Shown here one piece after another: positions 17,654 to 26,810 of a stretch of DNA of 64,000 nucleotides (its first letter is position 1; each line of letters starts with the position of its first letter). The notes below the pieces were generated by a model that was given only the letters and a program-made list of their open reading frames with translations, was not told the origin of the DNA and searched no databases. The position numbers were made by a program, and so were the translations under genes. The DNA comes from Butyricimonas paravirosa (lineage in GTDB: Bacteria; Bacteroidota; Bacteroidia; Bacteroidales; Marinifilaceae): the NCBI RefSeq assembly GCF_032878955.1, contig NZ_CP043839.1, positions 1,984,001 to 2,048,000 of the forward strand, read 5' to 3'.

Positions 17654-20600
17654 TCACTTATCACATTTTTTCCATTTGACCGCGTCAGCCACGACCTTTG
17701 GAGAGCTTAGTCCCAAATAAGCATAGCGTACATATCTATTTATGTCTCCCTCATCACTTAAAACCACTTTAACATCTCGCCCTTTTGGGAAATGAAATAC
17801 GCCAAGAGAAATCCATTCTCCACCATCCGGATCCAGCTCCACTTCCAGTTTATGTTCAAAAACGCCATCATCGACAATAAAATATCTTTTATTATCTACA
17901 AATTCATGACTACGAGACTCTTTATCTGCAAATTTATTACTATGATACTCTTTTCCCGGAAAGTAGTAATAAAGCACCTCGTATTCTCCATCATCAGGCA
18001 AGGAGGTATGCCATTCAACCCGGTGTTTTCCTTCTCCTATTCCAATAACAAGAGCGCTCTTTATTGGATTCCCAAAATATTTCTTATCAATCAATAACTC
18101 CCAACGACCAGATCTACTGACACTCCCGTATTTTTTCCCCGTTCCTTTATTCTTAAATGGAAATATCTTCTCCAATAAGTCATTTTTCACGATTCGAAAT
18201 CCCGGATCCTCGTTATCAACAATTATTTCAGTCGAATCTAGTGCAAACTCCCGAGGATCCATCTCGATGGTTTTAGCAAGCGTGTCTAAATAAGGTAATG
18301 TGTTGTCTCTTTTTAAAGACAACACATCAGGTAAATTACACGCGAGGGGCATGAACAAATAATCAGGTCTCCTCATACGTTTACGAGACATTATTTCCAC
18401 GGCAGCACCAGCCTCGATATGCCAAGCTTGATTGTCACCGGTTATAATAACTCCATCACCTTCCCCTTGATTGAATATTTTAAAAGAGTAAAAAATATCA
18501 TGATAAATCGCACATACTTTACATTCCTTTACAACAAAAGAAGCCAATCGATCGGACTTATACCACTTTTCCAAGATAGGAGCCAACTCCAACCCCAAAC
18601 TATCTTTTACTTCTTGTTCAAAAGCACTTAATTGCACCTCTTCAAACAAATGACGCAACAAAAAGTCACGATAAAACATTTCAAATTCATTTAAATCTAC
18701 CTGCAAAGCAATTAATGCTTTCAGTTCGGCGGTTTTCATGATAAAAATATCGTTCAAAAGAGATGAAGGAAGCTTGCTCTCGATGGCGTTTTGCAAACTA
18801 TGTTTTGACAAGTAATTAATCACGTTCACTTTCCTGTTATCATCCAAGGTAAACGTAAGTAATGATTCTATATCCTTACACACACGAGACATCGTTTCAT
18901 GAATAAACGGATACTTGCCGGAAGCTATGAAACACGTGTTTCCTCTCAGCGCGGAACTAACACTACAAGGTCCACTAGCCAACAACCCGCACTCCTGATC
19001 CCCCAAGAACGAACAAAACACGAGATCGGAATCATCCTCCCGACATTCTTGCTCTTCATACCCCCAAAAGAAACTCGTAAGCAAATTTTCCGGGAGGGAC
19101 ACGAGACCACAGGATTCTCTCTCCCCCTCCCCCTGATCCCCCAGGAAGAAATAAAGAGAAATAGGCGTTTCTACCAAATACAACCATTCATAAGGATAAC
19201 GTTCAACACGATCATATTTTCGATCACGCTTCTCCCCGCCCCAGACCACGGCACCACTAAGATTTCCTTTATGATATTCTATATCCTGTTTTATTTCCCT
19301 TATTCGTTCCACGAGAACATTGTCATCCACCTTGCCAAACCTTTCAAAAAAATATTCATGCCCCGGGAAATAGTACACGTTATAACGAATAGAATCAACA
19401 CGGATCGTTCTACAATTATAATTTCCAATACATAGATTGATTCCCGGTAAAGCATGGGCGTGATGAAAAATCGTTTCATCATTTTTTAGCTCTTCCGGTA
19501 TTCCCTGTGAAATAACCGTCGCACCCTCCCTGTGCCGCACGGTTAATGAATAACAGGTAAAATCCTTCACTTGCAAGAATGAAGTGGAAGGGATGACACA
19601 CGTGGGATACCACAGGCTCGCGGGAGAATATGACTTGTAATTCTCAAGATCAAGCACGGTCCGGGTACCCGAACGGTACATTCCTCCCAAACGCTTGCTT
19701 AGCTCACGCCCCCGGCTTTCCCTCGGCAAATCAGAACAGACCACGGAACCATCGATATGCCCGTGATAAGTCACGTGAAGATTCACCGTGTCCTTCTCGA
19801 CCAGATGCAAATCCGTGACTAACACTTGTCCCGTCCGCGAGTACGTTACCGGGATACCGTCTTGTTCCAATGCATCAACTTCAAGCCCCGGGTTCAAAAA
19901 CAACACGAGAGAACTATCGGAAGAGGTTAACCTCGTTATTCGCATCCAGCTTTCAGCATGAAAACCGTGCGTTTCTTCCTGCAACACGATCCGCTGGGAC
20001 ACGACATGATCCACCAAAACACCTCCATAACGATCCTGCAACGATTTACAAAACGCTTGTTGTTCCCACCTAGCATCATGACGGTTTATAAAAGTCACGA
20101 CCGGGATCATCAAAACGAGCAAAAGCCCGCCGACCAACACCCCTGTCTTTTTACGTGTATTTACCGAGTTATCCAAGCGGGGATAGAAACCCACAGTCAA
20201 AAAAATAAATACAATCCCGATCAAAAAAATGGTTATGCGTTGCAGCAAATAATTAACGATGCCCGCGTGTCCCGTAATATCTGAAAACACGTTAGGAATT
20301 TCCCTGGCAAACGGGTCCAAAAACCCCTCTAAACGAGTAGCCAGAAATAATATTCCCGCCCCCACGATCGACAAGACGAGTAAAATAAACAATCCTTGAT
20401 GTTTTACCACCTGACCCAACCAATTTGACAACCCCAGAATAAACACAAGGGTCGGGAAAGTCAACGTCAGCCAATAAAACAAATACAGCGATCCATTAAA
20501 AGCGTAACCACTATACAGGATGTTGAAAAACAAGGCGCCCCCCATGGAAAGGAAATTCAACAAAGTCACCGCAACCAGTTTTCCCGCATTTCGTCCCATC

Positions 20601-20935
20601 ACGATCTTCACATTACTCACGGGTCTAACATATAAAGCCTCTACCGTTTCCCGGCTCCTAACGCAAAGATCATTACTGCATATAAATATAACAAACACCA
20701 CCTGAACAAAATTGAACAGGAAAGCATTCATAAAAGGCATTGCAAAAGGTAACCCTTTATAACTCCAAGGTATCCAACAATCGTACAACCTGATGTGAGG
20801 CAAGTGAAGCATAGTAAGATTAATCCACGTGTATTGCATCGTGATCACTCCCACCACCGAGAATAATATAAATAGCCTAAATATATTATTCCTAAATATC
20901 CTCTTCATTTCATATAAAAACTCGACGCCGATCAT
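17654..20935 (-). CDS. ABC-2-type permease fused to M1-peptidase-like and golvesin-like domains
   Basis: 1093 aa. Residues 1-285 hold about six to seven membrane segments in ABC-2 permease layout (start IGVEFLYEMKRIFRNNIFRL; SRETVEALYVRPVSNVKIVMGRNAGKL). After residue 290 a long extracytoplasmic region resembles the M1-aminopeptidase part of Bacteroidota permease/M1 fusion proteins. However, the expected HExxH zinc site is not present: the nearest match is IHETMSRV around residues 679-680, without the second His. The last ~160 residues look like a golvesin/xanthan-lyase C-terminal domain (GKHRVEWHTSLPDDGEYEV, ending ADAVKW). No ABC ATPase gene is nearby. Role unknown. Domain limits are estimates by eye. 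Confidence 0.7.
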   Translation of the reverse strand: MIGVEFLYEMKRIFRNNIFRLFILFSVVGVITMQYTWINLTMLHLPHIRLYDCWIPWSYKGLPFAMPFMNAFLFNFVQVVFVIFICSNDLCVRSRETVEALYVRPVSNVKIVMGRNAGKLVAVTLLNFLSMGGALFFNILYSGYAFNGSLYLFYWLTLTFPTLVFILGLSNWLGQVVKHQGLFILLVLSIVGAGILFLATRLEGFLDPFAREIPNVFSDITGHAGIVNYLLQRITIFLIGIVFIFLTVGFYPRLDNSVNTRKKTGVLVGGLLLVLMIPVVTFINRHDARWEQQAFCKSLQDRYGGVLVDHVVSQRIVLQEETHGFHAESWMRITRLTSSDSSLVLFLNPGLEVDALEQDGIPVTYSRTGQVLVTDLHLVEKDTVNLHVTYHGHIDGSVVCSDLPRESRGRELSKRLGGMYRSGTRTVLDLENYKSYSPASLWYPTCVIPSTSFLQVKDFTCYSLTVRHREGATVISQGIPEELKNDETIFHHAHALPGINLCIGNYNCRTIRVDSIRYNVYYFPGHEYFFERFGKVDDNVLVERIREIKQDIEYHKGNLSGAVVWGGEKRDRKYDRVERYPYEWLYLVETPISLYFFLGDQGEGERESCGLVSLPENLLTSFFWGYEEQECREDDSDLVFCSFLGDQECGLLASGPCSVSSALRGNTCFIASGKYPFIHETMSRVCKDIESLLTFTLDDNRKVNVINYLSKHSLQNAIESKLPSSLLNDIFIMKTAELKALIALQVDLNEFEMFYRDFLLRHLFEEVQLSAFEQEVKDSLGLELAPILEKWYKSDRLASFVVKECKVCAIYHDIFYSFKIFNQGEGDGVIITGDNQAWHIEAGAAVEIMSRKRMRRPDYLFMPLACNLPDVLSLKRDNTLPYLDTLAKTIEMDPREFALDSTEIIVDNEDPGFRIVKNDLLEKIFPFKNKGTGKKYGSVSRSGRWELLIDKKYFGNPIKSALVIGIGEGKHRVEWHTSLPDDGEYEVLYYYFPGKEYHSNKFADKESRSHEFVDNKRYFIVDDGVFEHKLEVELDPDGGEWISLGVFHFPKGRDVKVVLSDEGDINRYVRYAYLGLSSPKVVADAVKWKKCDK

Positions 20936-21187
20936 TGCTTTTTCAAATTAAATAAATACATGCTATATCGCAATATTTACAACTCAAATGTATGAAGAAT
21001 GTTTATCAAAAACAAAATAACGGTAAAATATTATATTTCCATCACGCGAAGTCCCGACACTTCCTCCAGTTAAAGATAACCCGTGAACATGACCATATCA
21101 AAAAACAGGGTAGCGAACGTTACTTTCTACCCCCCCGTATCAGACAAGAAATCATTTATATTCAACGGATTGACAAGAAATAACAAG

Positions 21188-22177
21188 CTATTTTTTATTC
21201 TCACGTAGTTTCTGTATGTCCTGCTCCAGCTCTTTGATACTCTCCAAATGCTCCAACTGCTTTTGTGCCACCTTGTATTTATCATATTCGTCAGCAGCTT
21301 TTTGCATTGCGAGTTTATGAGAAATCGACCCGGCATGTTCCAATATATTTTTATCATTCATGGTCAGCACCTGTTTTAACTTTTCAATCCAGTCCCGCAT
21401 ATACATCACTTTGTGTTGCATGGCCTGCGTCTCGGCGTATGCAAGGAATTGCTCCACGATTAATTTTAATAATCCGATTTCTTCTTCCGTCAGATAGTTT
21501 TTGCCAATTTCCACATCTGTTTTACTAACCTTATTCGGCAAAGAGGTTGACGTCAACCCCATTTGCGGTAAAGAGGCATTTGCCCGGTAGTAAACAAGTT
21601 CCGCCGCAGTTTTCCCGCTAACTGCCCAAAGAAGTTTATTTTGTACCTCCTTGTAAAAGGCAAAGGTCATTTCATCTGACGGGTCATAATCGACACTCGT
21701 GGCATAAATATCTTTAATCTGTTGATAAAATAAACGTTCCGATAAACGGATCTCTCGAATCCGATCCAGTAATTCCCGGAAATAATTCATGGACGACCCA
21801 CTCTTGAAGCGCTCGTCGTTTAAAGCAAACCCCTTAATGATATAATCCCGTAAACGCTGTGTTGCCCAAATACGAAACTGCGTACCTTGTAAAGACTTCA
21901 CCCTGTAACCGACCGAAATGATAACATCTAGATTGTAATAATTAGTAGGTTTGGTAGAAAAATCGGAAATTCCGATTTTTCTCTTTGTCTTGTCCTCATC
22001 CAATTCTCCCTCATTATACGCATTCAAGATATGCTCATTTATTGTTGACCGAGATTTCCCAAATAGAGAGGCCATCTGGTCAATCGTCAGCCAAACTGTT
22101 TCTTCCGAGAATAACACGTCGACTTTTATCGAGCCATCCTGTGACTGGTATATAATAATTTCATTCTTTGGTTCCAT
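21188..22177 (-). CDS. Virulence RhuM family protein
   Basis: About 329 aa from the preferred start. The N-terminal part (IIIYQSQDGSIKVDVLF, TVWLTIDQMASLFGKSRSTI) followed by YNLDVIISVGYRVKS, QFRIWATQRLRDYI and a Lys/Glu-rich helical C-terminus is characteristic of RhuM proteins. These are scattered through pathogenicity islands, mobile elements and defence regions, and have no settled biochemical role. The frame is open to 22303, but the first 42 codons are unlike the family, so the ATG at 22177 (MEPKNEI) is chosen. Its position in an accessory patch suggests acquisition. Confidence 0.85.
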   Translation of the reverse strand: MEPKNEIIIYQSQDGSIKVDVLFSEETVWLTIDQMASLFGKSRSTINEHILNAYNEGELDEDKTKRKIGISDFSTKPTNYYNLDVIISVGYRVKSLQGTQFRIWATQRLRDYIIKGFALNDERFKSGSSMNYFRELLDRIREIRLSERLFYQQIKDIYATSVDYDPSDEMTFAFYKEVQNKLLWAVSGKTAAELVYYRANASLPQMGLTSTSLPNKVSKTDVEIGKNYLTEEEIGLLKLIVEQFLAYAETQAMQHKVMYMRDWIEKLKQVLTMNDKNILEHAGSISHKLAMQKAADEYDKYKVAQKQLEHLESIKELEQDIQKLRENKK

Positions 22178-22303
22178 AAGCACTTTATCGTAGTTCTGTT
22201 TCATGCCAACGGCACGAACTTGATACTTCATGTAAAGATATTGATTATTCCTAAAAGCCACACGATCATCGACAAAATAATCTCTTTTCAATGATCTCGT
22301 CAA

Positions 22304-23362
22304 CTATTTCCACCCCCATTCCATCAAAAGCTCTTGCGTGGCTGCATCCGAGTAAAAGAGAGAGAATGCCAGCGGGTTATGCTCGTACAACATCTGAAGT
22401 TCACGTTTCTCGATATACGGCAACCGATCCATATACTCCTTGTCTATATGTTCCTTTATAAATTGTTCCCGGTACAATTTATAGTCCGAAGAAGAAGTAT
22501 CTCCCTTGCTTCTGGCATCCTTATACCTTTCCAAATAAGAAGGTTTCGCATCCCACAAGTCCGGCATACGAACTTTCTTCCCTTTAACCATCAACTCCGG
22601 ATGCCCCGTGTGGAGCTTACATTTCCTTGTCAGGACATCGGCAGGAGTATCACAGACATAATCATACCAAGGAGCAAACCAACTACTGGAAACCGAGAGT
22701 TTGCATTCAACCACAATCGGAACATCAAAAGGAGTTTCAATCTCGATCTTACCGGAACCGAGATGTTCTGCCAACGTGTAAGTATCAGCATCAGTTTTAT
22801 CCGTCCGGTACAAAGTAAACTCCCCGGACATTTTATCAATCGTTCCCCGCAATGGCACCACCTTTAGCTGGGCCGTAGCATCCAACTTTCTTATATTCCA
22901 CTCCGGATCATCCCAAACCGTCTTTTTTATCTCCAACAACTCGACAGACACGTAGGTTGAAGGAGCGTTTTCCGCTATGTAATTATCCCAATACGTAATA
23001 AGAGAATCAACCATCCCGTCAAGTTGACGGGTAATCCGCTCTAAGTCAAATCTCTCTTCCCATTCACGACTTAATTGCTCCTTCCAATCATGGTGATACA
23101 CCAAATTATAAAACTCCATGAAATCCCCGTAAGTAAGCTTTTTCAACTTTTGTTTGTAAAGCGAATGATCATCCCATTTACGAACTTCGGGAAAAATAAA
23201 TCGCTCGTAAACCCCAACAAAATCGGGGAACTTTTGTCCAACTTCGTCCGATTCTTCCGGAGTCAACGACTCCGTCACCGATTTATCCAACGGCCCTCCA
23301 CATGCCGATAAAACAAACGCCAAGATAAAACCATAAATAGTGTATCGTAATCTATTCCTCAT
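22304..23362 (-). CDS. Lipoprotein of unknown function
   Basis: 352 aa from the ATG at 23362, which places a lipobox LSAC at Cys21. The frame is open 28 codons further upstream without signal-peptide character. After the anchor comes an acidic helical region (EVRKWDDHSLYKQKL...REWEERFDLERITRQLDGM). Then there is a central beta-rich part with three Cys (VECKLSV, YDYVCD, RKCKL) and a charged helical C-terminus. No family is recognised. It lies upstream of the RhuM gene on the same strand with a 126-nt gap. Confidence 0.7.
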   Translation of the reverse strand: MRNRLRYTIYGFILAFVLSACGGPLDKSVTESLTPEESDEVGQKFPDFVGVYERFIFPEVRKWDDHSLYKQKLKKLTYGDFMEFYNLVYHHDWKEQLSREWEERFDLERITRQLDGMVDSLITYWDNYIAENAPSTYVSVELLEIKKTVWDDPEWNIRKLDATAQLKVVPLRGTIDKMSGEFTLYRTDKTDADTYTLAEHLGSGKIEIETPFDVPIVVECKLSVSSSWFAPWYDYVCDTPADVLTRKCKLHTGHPELMVKGKKVRMPDLWDAKPSYLERYKDARSKGDTSSSDYKLYREQFIKEHIDKEYMDRLPYIEKRELQMLYEHNPLAFSLFYSDAATQELLMEWGWK

Positions 23363-23563
23363 AATATATCGTTTTAGAATTGTACACACACGGATGGTAA
23401 ATCTCGGACAGCTGTATCCCCGGACAATCATCCCGCCCACACACAAAATTAATCTAAAACATCGAACAATAGCTATATTTACAACAATTTATTTACACAT
23501 CAACAGCCGCCATTTACTTGTAGCTTTCTGAACCTCCCGGCTCGTTCTCTCATTTTTTATCTG

Positions 23564-23571
23564 TATCTTTG
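23564..23571 (+). promoter_or_regulatory. -7 element of the LUD-domain gene; decides its start
   Basis: TATCTTTG is an exact TAnnTTTG match. Because the TTG that would open the longest frame (23569) is part of this element, translation must begin further down, at the ATG 23596. Confidence 0.6.
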
Positions 23572-23595
23572 CTCCTCGAACAGAAACTATGGAAT

Positions 23596-24231
23596 ATGGA
23601 ACAAGCAATTATCGATCAAACCATAAAAGCCCTGGAAAGGAACCATTTCGAAGTTTACTTCGCCAACAACCGGCAAGAGGCTAGAGACATTTTCTTCCAA
23701 GAAATTTTTGACAAGATAAAACCAACCACTATTTCATGGGGAGACTCCGAAACGATGAAAGCCACGGGAATCCTTTCCGAGATCGAGCAACGACCGGAAT
23801 GTATTCTCATCCGGACTTTCCAAGACGGTTACAGCCGGGCCCAGAAAACATACTGGCGCCGCCAAGCCCTCCTCGCCGATTTATTCGTCACGGGGACCAA
23901 CGCCCTCACCCGCCAAGGGCAACTCGTCAACGTGGACATGGTTGGCAACCGAGTTGCGGGCATCACCTTCGGGCCGGAACATGTCGTCCTGTTCATCGGC
24001 ACCAACAAGATCACGGACAACATCGAGCAAGCCATGGAGCGTATTCGCACAACAGCCGCCCCACTCAACGCCATCCGCCACCCTCACTTGCATACCCCTT
24101 GTCAAACAACAAGGACCTGCATGAATTGTCAAAGTGCCGACCGCCTGTGCAACACGTGGACCATCACGGAAAAATCACACCCCAAAAAACGGATCAAAAT
24201 TATCCTTATCAACGAATCATTAGGCTTATAA
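23596..24231 (+). CDS. LUD-domain protein (LutC/YkgG-like lactate utilisation family)
   Basis: 211 aa. The LUD fold shows TISWGDSETMKATGIL, DLFVTGTNALTRQGQLVNVDMVGNRVAGI and GPEHVVLFIGTNKI. The C-terminal Cys cluster CQTTRTCMNCQSADRLCNTW is typical of the YkgG branch. Relatives act in oxidation of L-lactate, usually with iron-sulfur partners (LutA/LutB), but no such partners are in the window, so the substrate is uncertain. The start at 23596 follows from the promoter position. The thioesterase gene begins 2 nt after the stop, implying translational coupling. Confidence 0.88.
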   Translation: MEQAIIDQTIKALERNHFEVYFANNRQEARDIFFQEIFDKIKPTTISWGDSETMKATGILSEIEQRPECILIRTFQDGYSRAQKTYWRRQALLADLFVTGTNALTRQGQLVNVDMVGNRVAGITFGPEHVVLFIGTNKITDNIEQAMERIRTTAAPLNAIRHPHLHTPCQTTRTCMNCQSADRLCNTWTITEKSHPKKRIKIILINESLGL

Positions 24232-24233
24232 CC

Positions 24234-24650
24234 ATGAAAGATTACGCATTTGAAATAGAGATGAAAGTACGGGACTACGAATGTGACCTGCAAGGCGTGG
24301 TCAATAATTCCAACTATCAACACTACATGGAACACGCCCGTCACGAATTCTTGGAAACCACCGGAACCAGCTTTTCCGCCCTGCACGACCAAGGCATCGA
24401 CGTGATGGTCTCCCGCATCGACATTTCCTACAAACACTCCCTTCGCGGCAGCGACCGCTTTGTCGTTCAAGTTGCCTACCAAAGAGAAGGTATCAAACTG
24501 GTGTTCTTCGAGGACATCTACAAGCTCCCCGAAAACATTCTATGTGCCAAAGGAAGAATCGAGGCCATTTGCCTGCAAAACGGTAAACTTACCCGTGGGG
24601 AACTATTCGAAACCATCTTCATCAACAAAGTTGAAAAGAAACAAGAATAA
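24234..24650 (+). CDS. Acyl-CoA thioesterase (hotdog, YbgC/4HBT type)
   Basis: 138 aa. MKVRDYECDLQGVVNNSNY is the hotdog active-site region, with the acidic residue where the 4HBT/YbgC catalytic Asp lies, followed by YMEHARHEFL, DISYKHSLRGSDRFVV and AKGRIEAICL. It probably hydrolyses acyl-CoA in the cytoplasm; chain preference is unknown. The frame is open far upstream inside the LUD gene (to 23736), but that part is a shadow. The ATG at 24234 is 2 nt after the LUD stop. Confidence 0.9.
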   Translation: MKDYAFEIEMKVRDYECDLQGVVNNSNYQHYMEHARHEFLETTGTSFSALHDQGIDVMVSRIDISYKHSLRGSDRFVVQVAYQREGIKLVFFEDIYKLPENILCAKGRIEAICLQNGKLTRGELFETIFINKVEKKQE

Positions 24651-24660
24651 GAACACGAAT

Positions 24661-24702
24661 AAAAGAGCGTGCGGCAAAAGTCATTTTGTCACACACTCTT
24701 TT
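24661..24702 (-). terminator. Terminator hairpin at the end of SusC/D operon 1
   Basis: Bases 24661-24679 pair with 24684-24702 around GTCA. Three of the 19 positions are C-A mismatches in plus-strand RNA but G-U wobbles in minus-strand RNA, so the hairpin is complete only for minus-strand transcripts, ending in UUUU. The TlpA gene operon (24720 upward) is on that strand. Confidence 0.75.
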
Positions 24703-24719
24703 CACGGATTTTAAATTCA

Positions 24720-25778
24720 TTATCTATTCAGATACTCCGCCACCTTTTTTCTCAAATCATCACCCCGCAAATTTTTGCCAATCACTTTCCCATCTCCGTC
24801 CAGCAAAAACAAAGCAGGAATACCGTTAACATCGTACGCCTTACACACGGGAGATTTGAACCCCAGCAAATCGCTCACTTGCTCCCATTTATACCCCTCC
24901 TCTTGAATACCTTTCAACCACGCCTCTTTCTTACTATCCAAAGAAATTCCCAACACATCGAACCCCTGATCATGAAAATCTTGATAAATAGCTTTAATAT
25001 TTTCCCCTTCTTTACGGCACGGTCCACACCATGAGGCCCAAAAATCGAGAAGGACTAATTTCTTCCCTTTCAAATATTGTTTCATACCGATAGCTTTTCC
25101 GTCCACATTATCCAATGTAAAATCCTTGGCCTCAAATCCGACAGACAGGGAGACATACTTTTCCACTCCTTCCCTCAAATTTTCCCCGGGAACAGATGAC
25201 TTCACGTCATCGGATAAATTCTCATAACACCGTTTCACGTCCGACATAAATCCCAGACCAGAGGCAATAGAACAATACTTTCCAAGTATATATGCCGAAG
25301 ACATATCTGCCCGCGAGCAAGCCTCTTTCAACTTGGCAACAAACTCCGGAGATTGCATGGGATCTTTAGTATGATCCGTATTTCTAAATATAAGATCATT
25401 CACCTCCTGCACCTTCACATGAGTCGGATTTCCCAGAACCTCTGCCTCCATAAACGTGTTATGAAAACTCTCATACGTACCTGCTCCTATTTTTATATAG
25501 GTATCACAGTTATCTAAATAAACAAGCATATTCGCTTGTTTTTCATCATTCCCCCTCACCAAAGAACATTCTCTGGCTTGCATACCTTTCAGTGAAAATC
25601 GGAACTTCCCATCCTTCACATAAGTAGAATCACTCGGATAATTACTACCGGCATACAAATACAATTTCTCTCCTTCCTTCAGCGTGCTTCCCTCGCCGCT
25701 TAATGACATCACTTTTTGAGCAAACATCCCTGTTGTCACAAAAACAAGGATAAATAAAATTACGATCTTTCTCATCAT
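24720..25778 (-). CDS. TlpA-family thioredoxin-like protein with N-terminal DUF4369-like domain
   Basis: 352 aa. A signal peptide ends near MFAQ. Residues 22-115 form a beta-rich DUF4369-like domain (LYAGSNYPSDSTYVKDGKFRF), then a helical linker. The Redoxin fold (from about residue 213) has active site FWASWCGPC (Cys251, Cys254) and cis-Pro in VNGIPALFLLD. It is likely a periplasmic thiol-disulfide oxidoreductase. Last gene of operon 1, 7 nt after the CXXC-less paralogue. Of the four TlpA-like proteins here, this one has the most canonical active site. Confidence 0.92.
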   Translation of the reverse strand: MMRKIVILFILVFVTTGMFAQKVMSLSGEGSTLKEGEKLYLYAGSNYPSDSTYVKDGKFRFSLKGMQARECSLVRGNDEKQANMLVYLDNCDTYIKIGAGTYESFHNTFMEAEVLGNPTHVKVQEVNDLIFRNTDHTKDPMQSPEFVAKLKEACSRADMSSAYILGKYCSIASGLGFMSDVKRCYENLSDDVKSSVPGENLREGVEKYVSLSVGFEAKDFTLDNVDGKAIGMKQYLKGKKLVLLDFWASWCGPCRKEGENIKAIYQDFHDQGFDVLGISLDSKKEAWLKGIQEEGYKWEQVSDLLGFKSPVCKAYDVNGIPALFLLDGDGKVIGKNLRGDDLRKKVAEYLNR

Positions 25779-25785
25779 TCAGTTA

Positions 25786-26784
25786 TTATTTTAAATCGTT
25801 CATCGTCTTTTTCAAATCTCCTAAAGAAAGATTACGGGCAATAATTTTTCCTTCCCGATCCAACAAAAAATTCTGGCAGATATGATCGATTCCCCATTCC
25901 CGGACAATATAGCAATCCCAATATTTACAATCAGAAACAAGGTCCCACTTGATACCATAGTTCGCGATCACTTTAATCATCTTTTCTTTGTTTCGTTCCA
26001 AGAGAATATCCACCATTGTAAATTCCTTATCCGCGTATTGGTCATACAACTCTTTCCGGGACAATAAACCGTCCTCGTATTCATCCAACCCGGCTGAACC
26101 TATCGTAACCAGTAAATAACGTCCCTTATAATCAGCAAGCGACAAGGATGTGTCGAACACGTCAGGAAAACTAAAAGCAGGGAATGTACAACCCGGTTGC
26201 AATTTCCGATCGATATTATACACCTCCATAAAAGTATTCCACTGACGTCCCTTAAAAGCGGTAGTATCCAAACATTGGAATAACACGTTCAACCGGGGAA
26301 AAGAATATTTATGAAGAAGGCGACAATTATAAACATGATTCAAACTCACCTGACTTCTGGGATACCGACGGGCAAACTCCATGAACACGCTATCTTCCAT
26401 GGAATTCGCAGCCTCTTTCGCCATCCAGACAGGTTTCATATGTTCCCGATAAAGTTGGTACTCATCCTCCGTCCGCGAACCGGTAATCTCACAACTACCC
26501 GTTGCTGAACCCGTAATCTTTATCCTCGAATTCTCCGCCCAGAAACGCCCTCCCCATTGATTATTTCCACTTCTTACCGTGATGTATTCCGGGGCCTCCA
26601 GGGTATTTCCCTTGTATTCAAAATGCCCGCCAACAGCTTTCACGCTGTCCACCTGACGCGCTCCCAGCTCAAAATAAACCATCACATCGTCCAGTCCCTC
26701 CACGTCTCCGGTAACCGTAAATGATGCTTCCCTACCACAGGATAAAAACATGATACCCAACACAATTCTGATAAAATTATTCAT
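25786..26784 (-). CDS. Thioredoxin-like lipoprotein without CXXC
   Basis: 332 aa lipoprotein (lipobox FLSC, Cys16). It has the same layout as its neighbour: a DUF4369-like beta domain (VTGDVEGLDDVMVYFELG) and a Redoxin-like C-terminal fold (AFSFPDVFDTSLSLADYKGRYLLV). Where relatives have WCxxC, it has TIGSAGLDEYEDG, so both redox cysteines are gone. The cis-Pro segment (GIPALFLLD in the neighbour) is also changed, to GIDHICQNFLLD. It cannot act as a dithiol reductase and more likely binds a partner or substrate. Located between two active-type TlpA genes. Confidence 0.85.
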   Translation of the reverse strand: MNNFIRIVLGIMFLSCGREASFTVTGDVEGLDDVMVYFELGARQVDSVKAVGGHFEYKGNTLEAPEYITVRSGNNQWGGRFWAENSRIKITGSATGSCEITGSRTEDEYQLYREHMKPVWMAKEAANSMEDSVFMEFARRYPRSQVSLNHVYNCRLLHKYSFPRLNVLFQCLDTTAFKGRQWNTFMEVYNIDRKLQPGCTFPAFSFPDVFDTSLSLADYKGRYLLVTIGSAGLDEYEDGLLSRKELYDQYADKEFTMVDILLERNKEKMIKVIANYGIKWDLVSDCKYWDCYIVREWGIDHICQNFLLDREGKIIARNLSLGDLKKTMNDLK

Positions 26785-26810
26785 ATTTATTTCTATTTAC
26801 ACACAATTCA

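Noticed and set aside
20992..21183. Small plus-strand open frame of 63 codons
   Set aside because: No family, no promoter or ribosome site, basic low-complexity content; sits in the spacer upstream of the permease-fusion gene.
23736..24233. N-terminal extension of the thioesterase within the LUD gene
   Set aside because: Low-complexity Pro/His/Arg-rich shadow of the LUD gene. The hotdog domain starts exactly at the ATG 24234.
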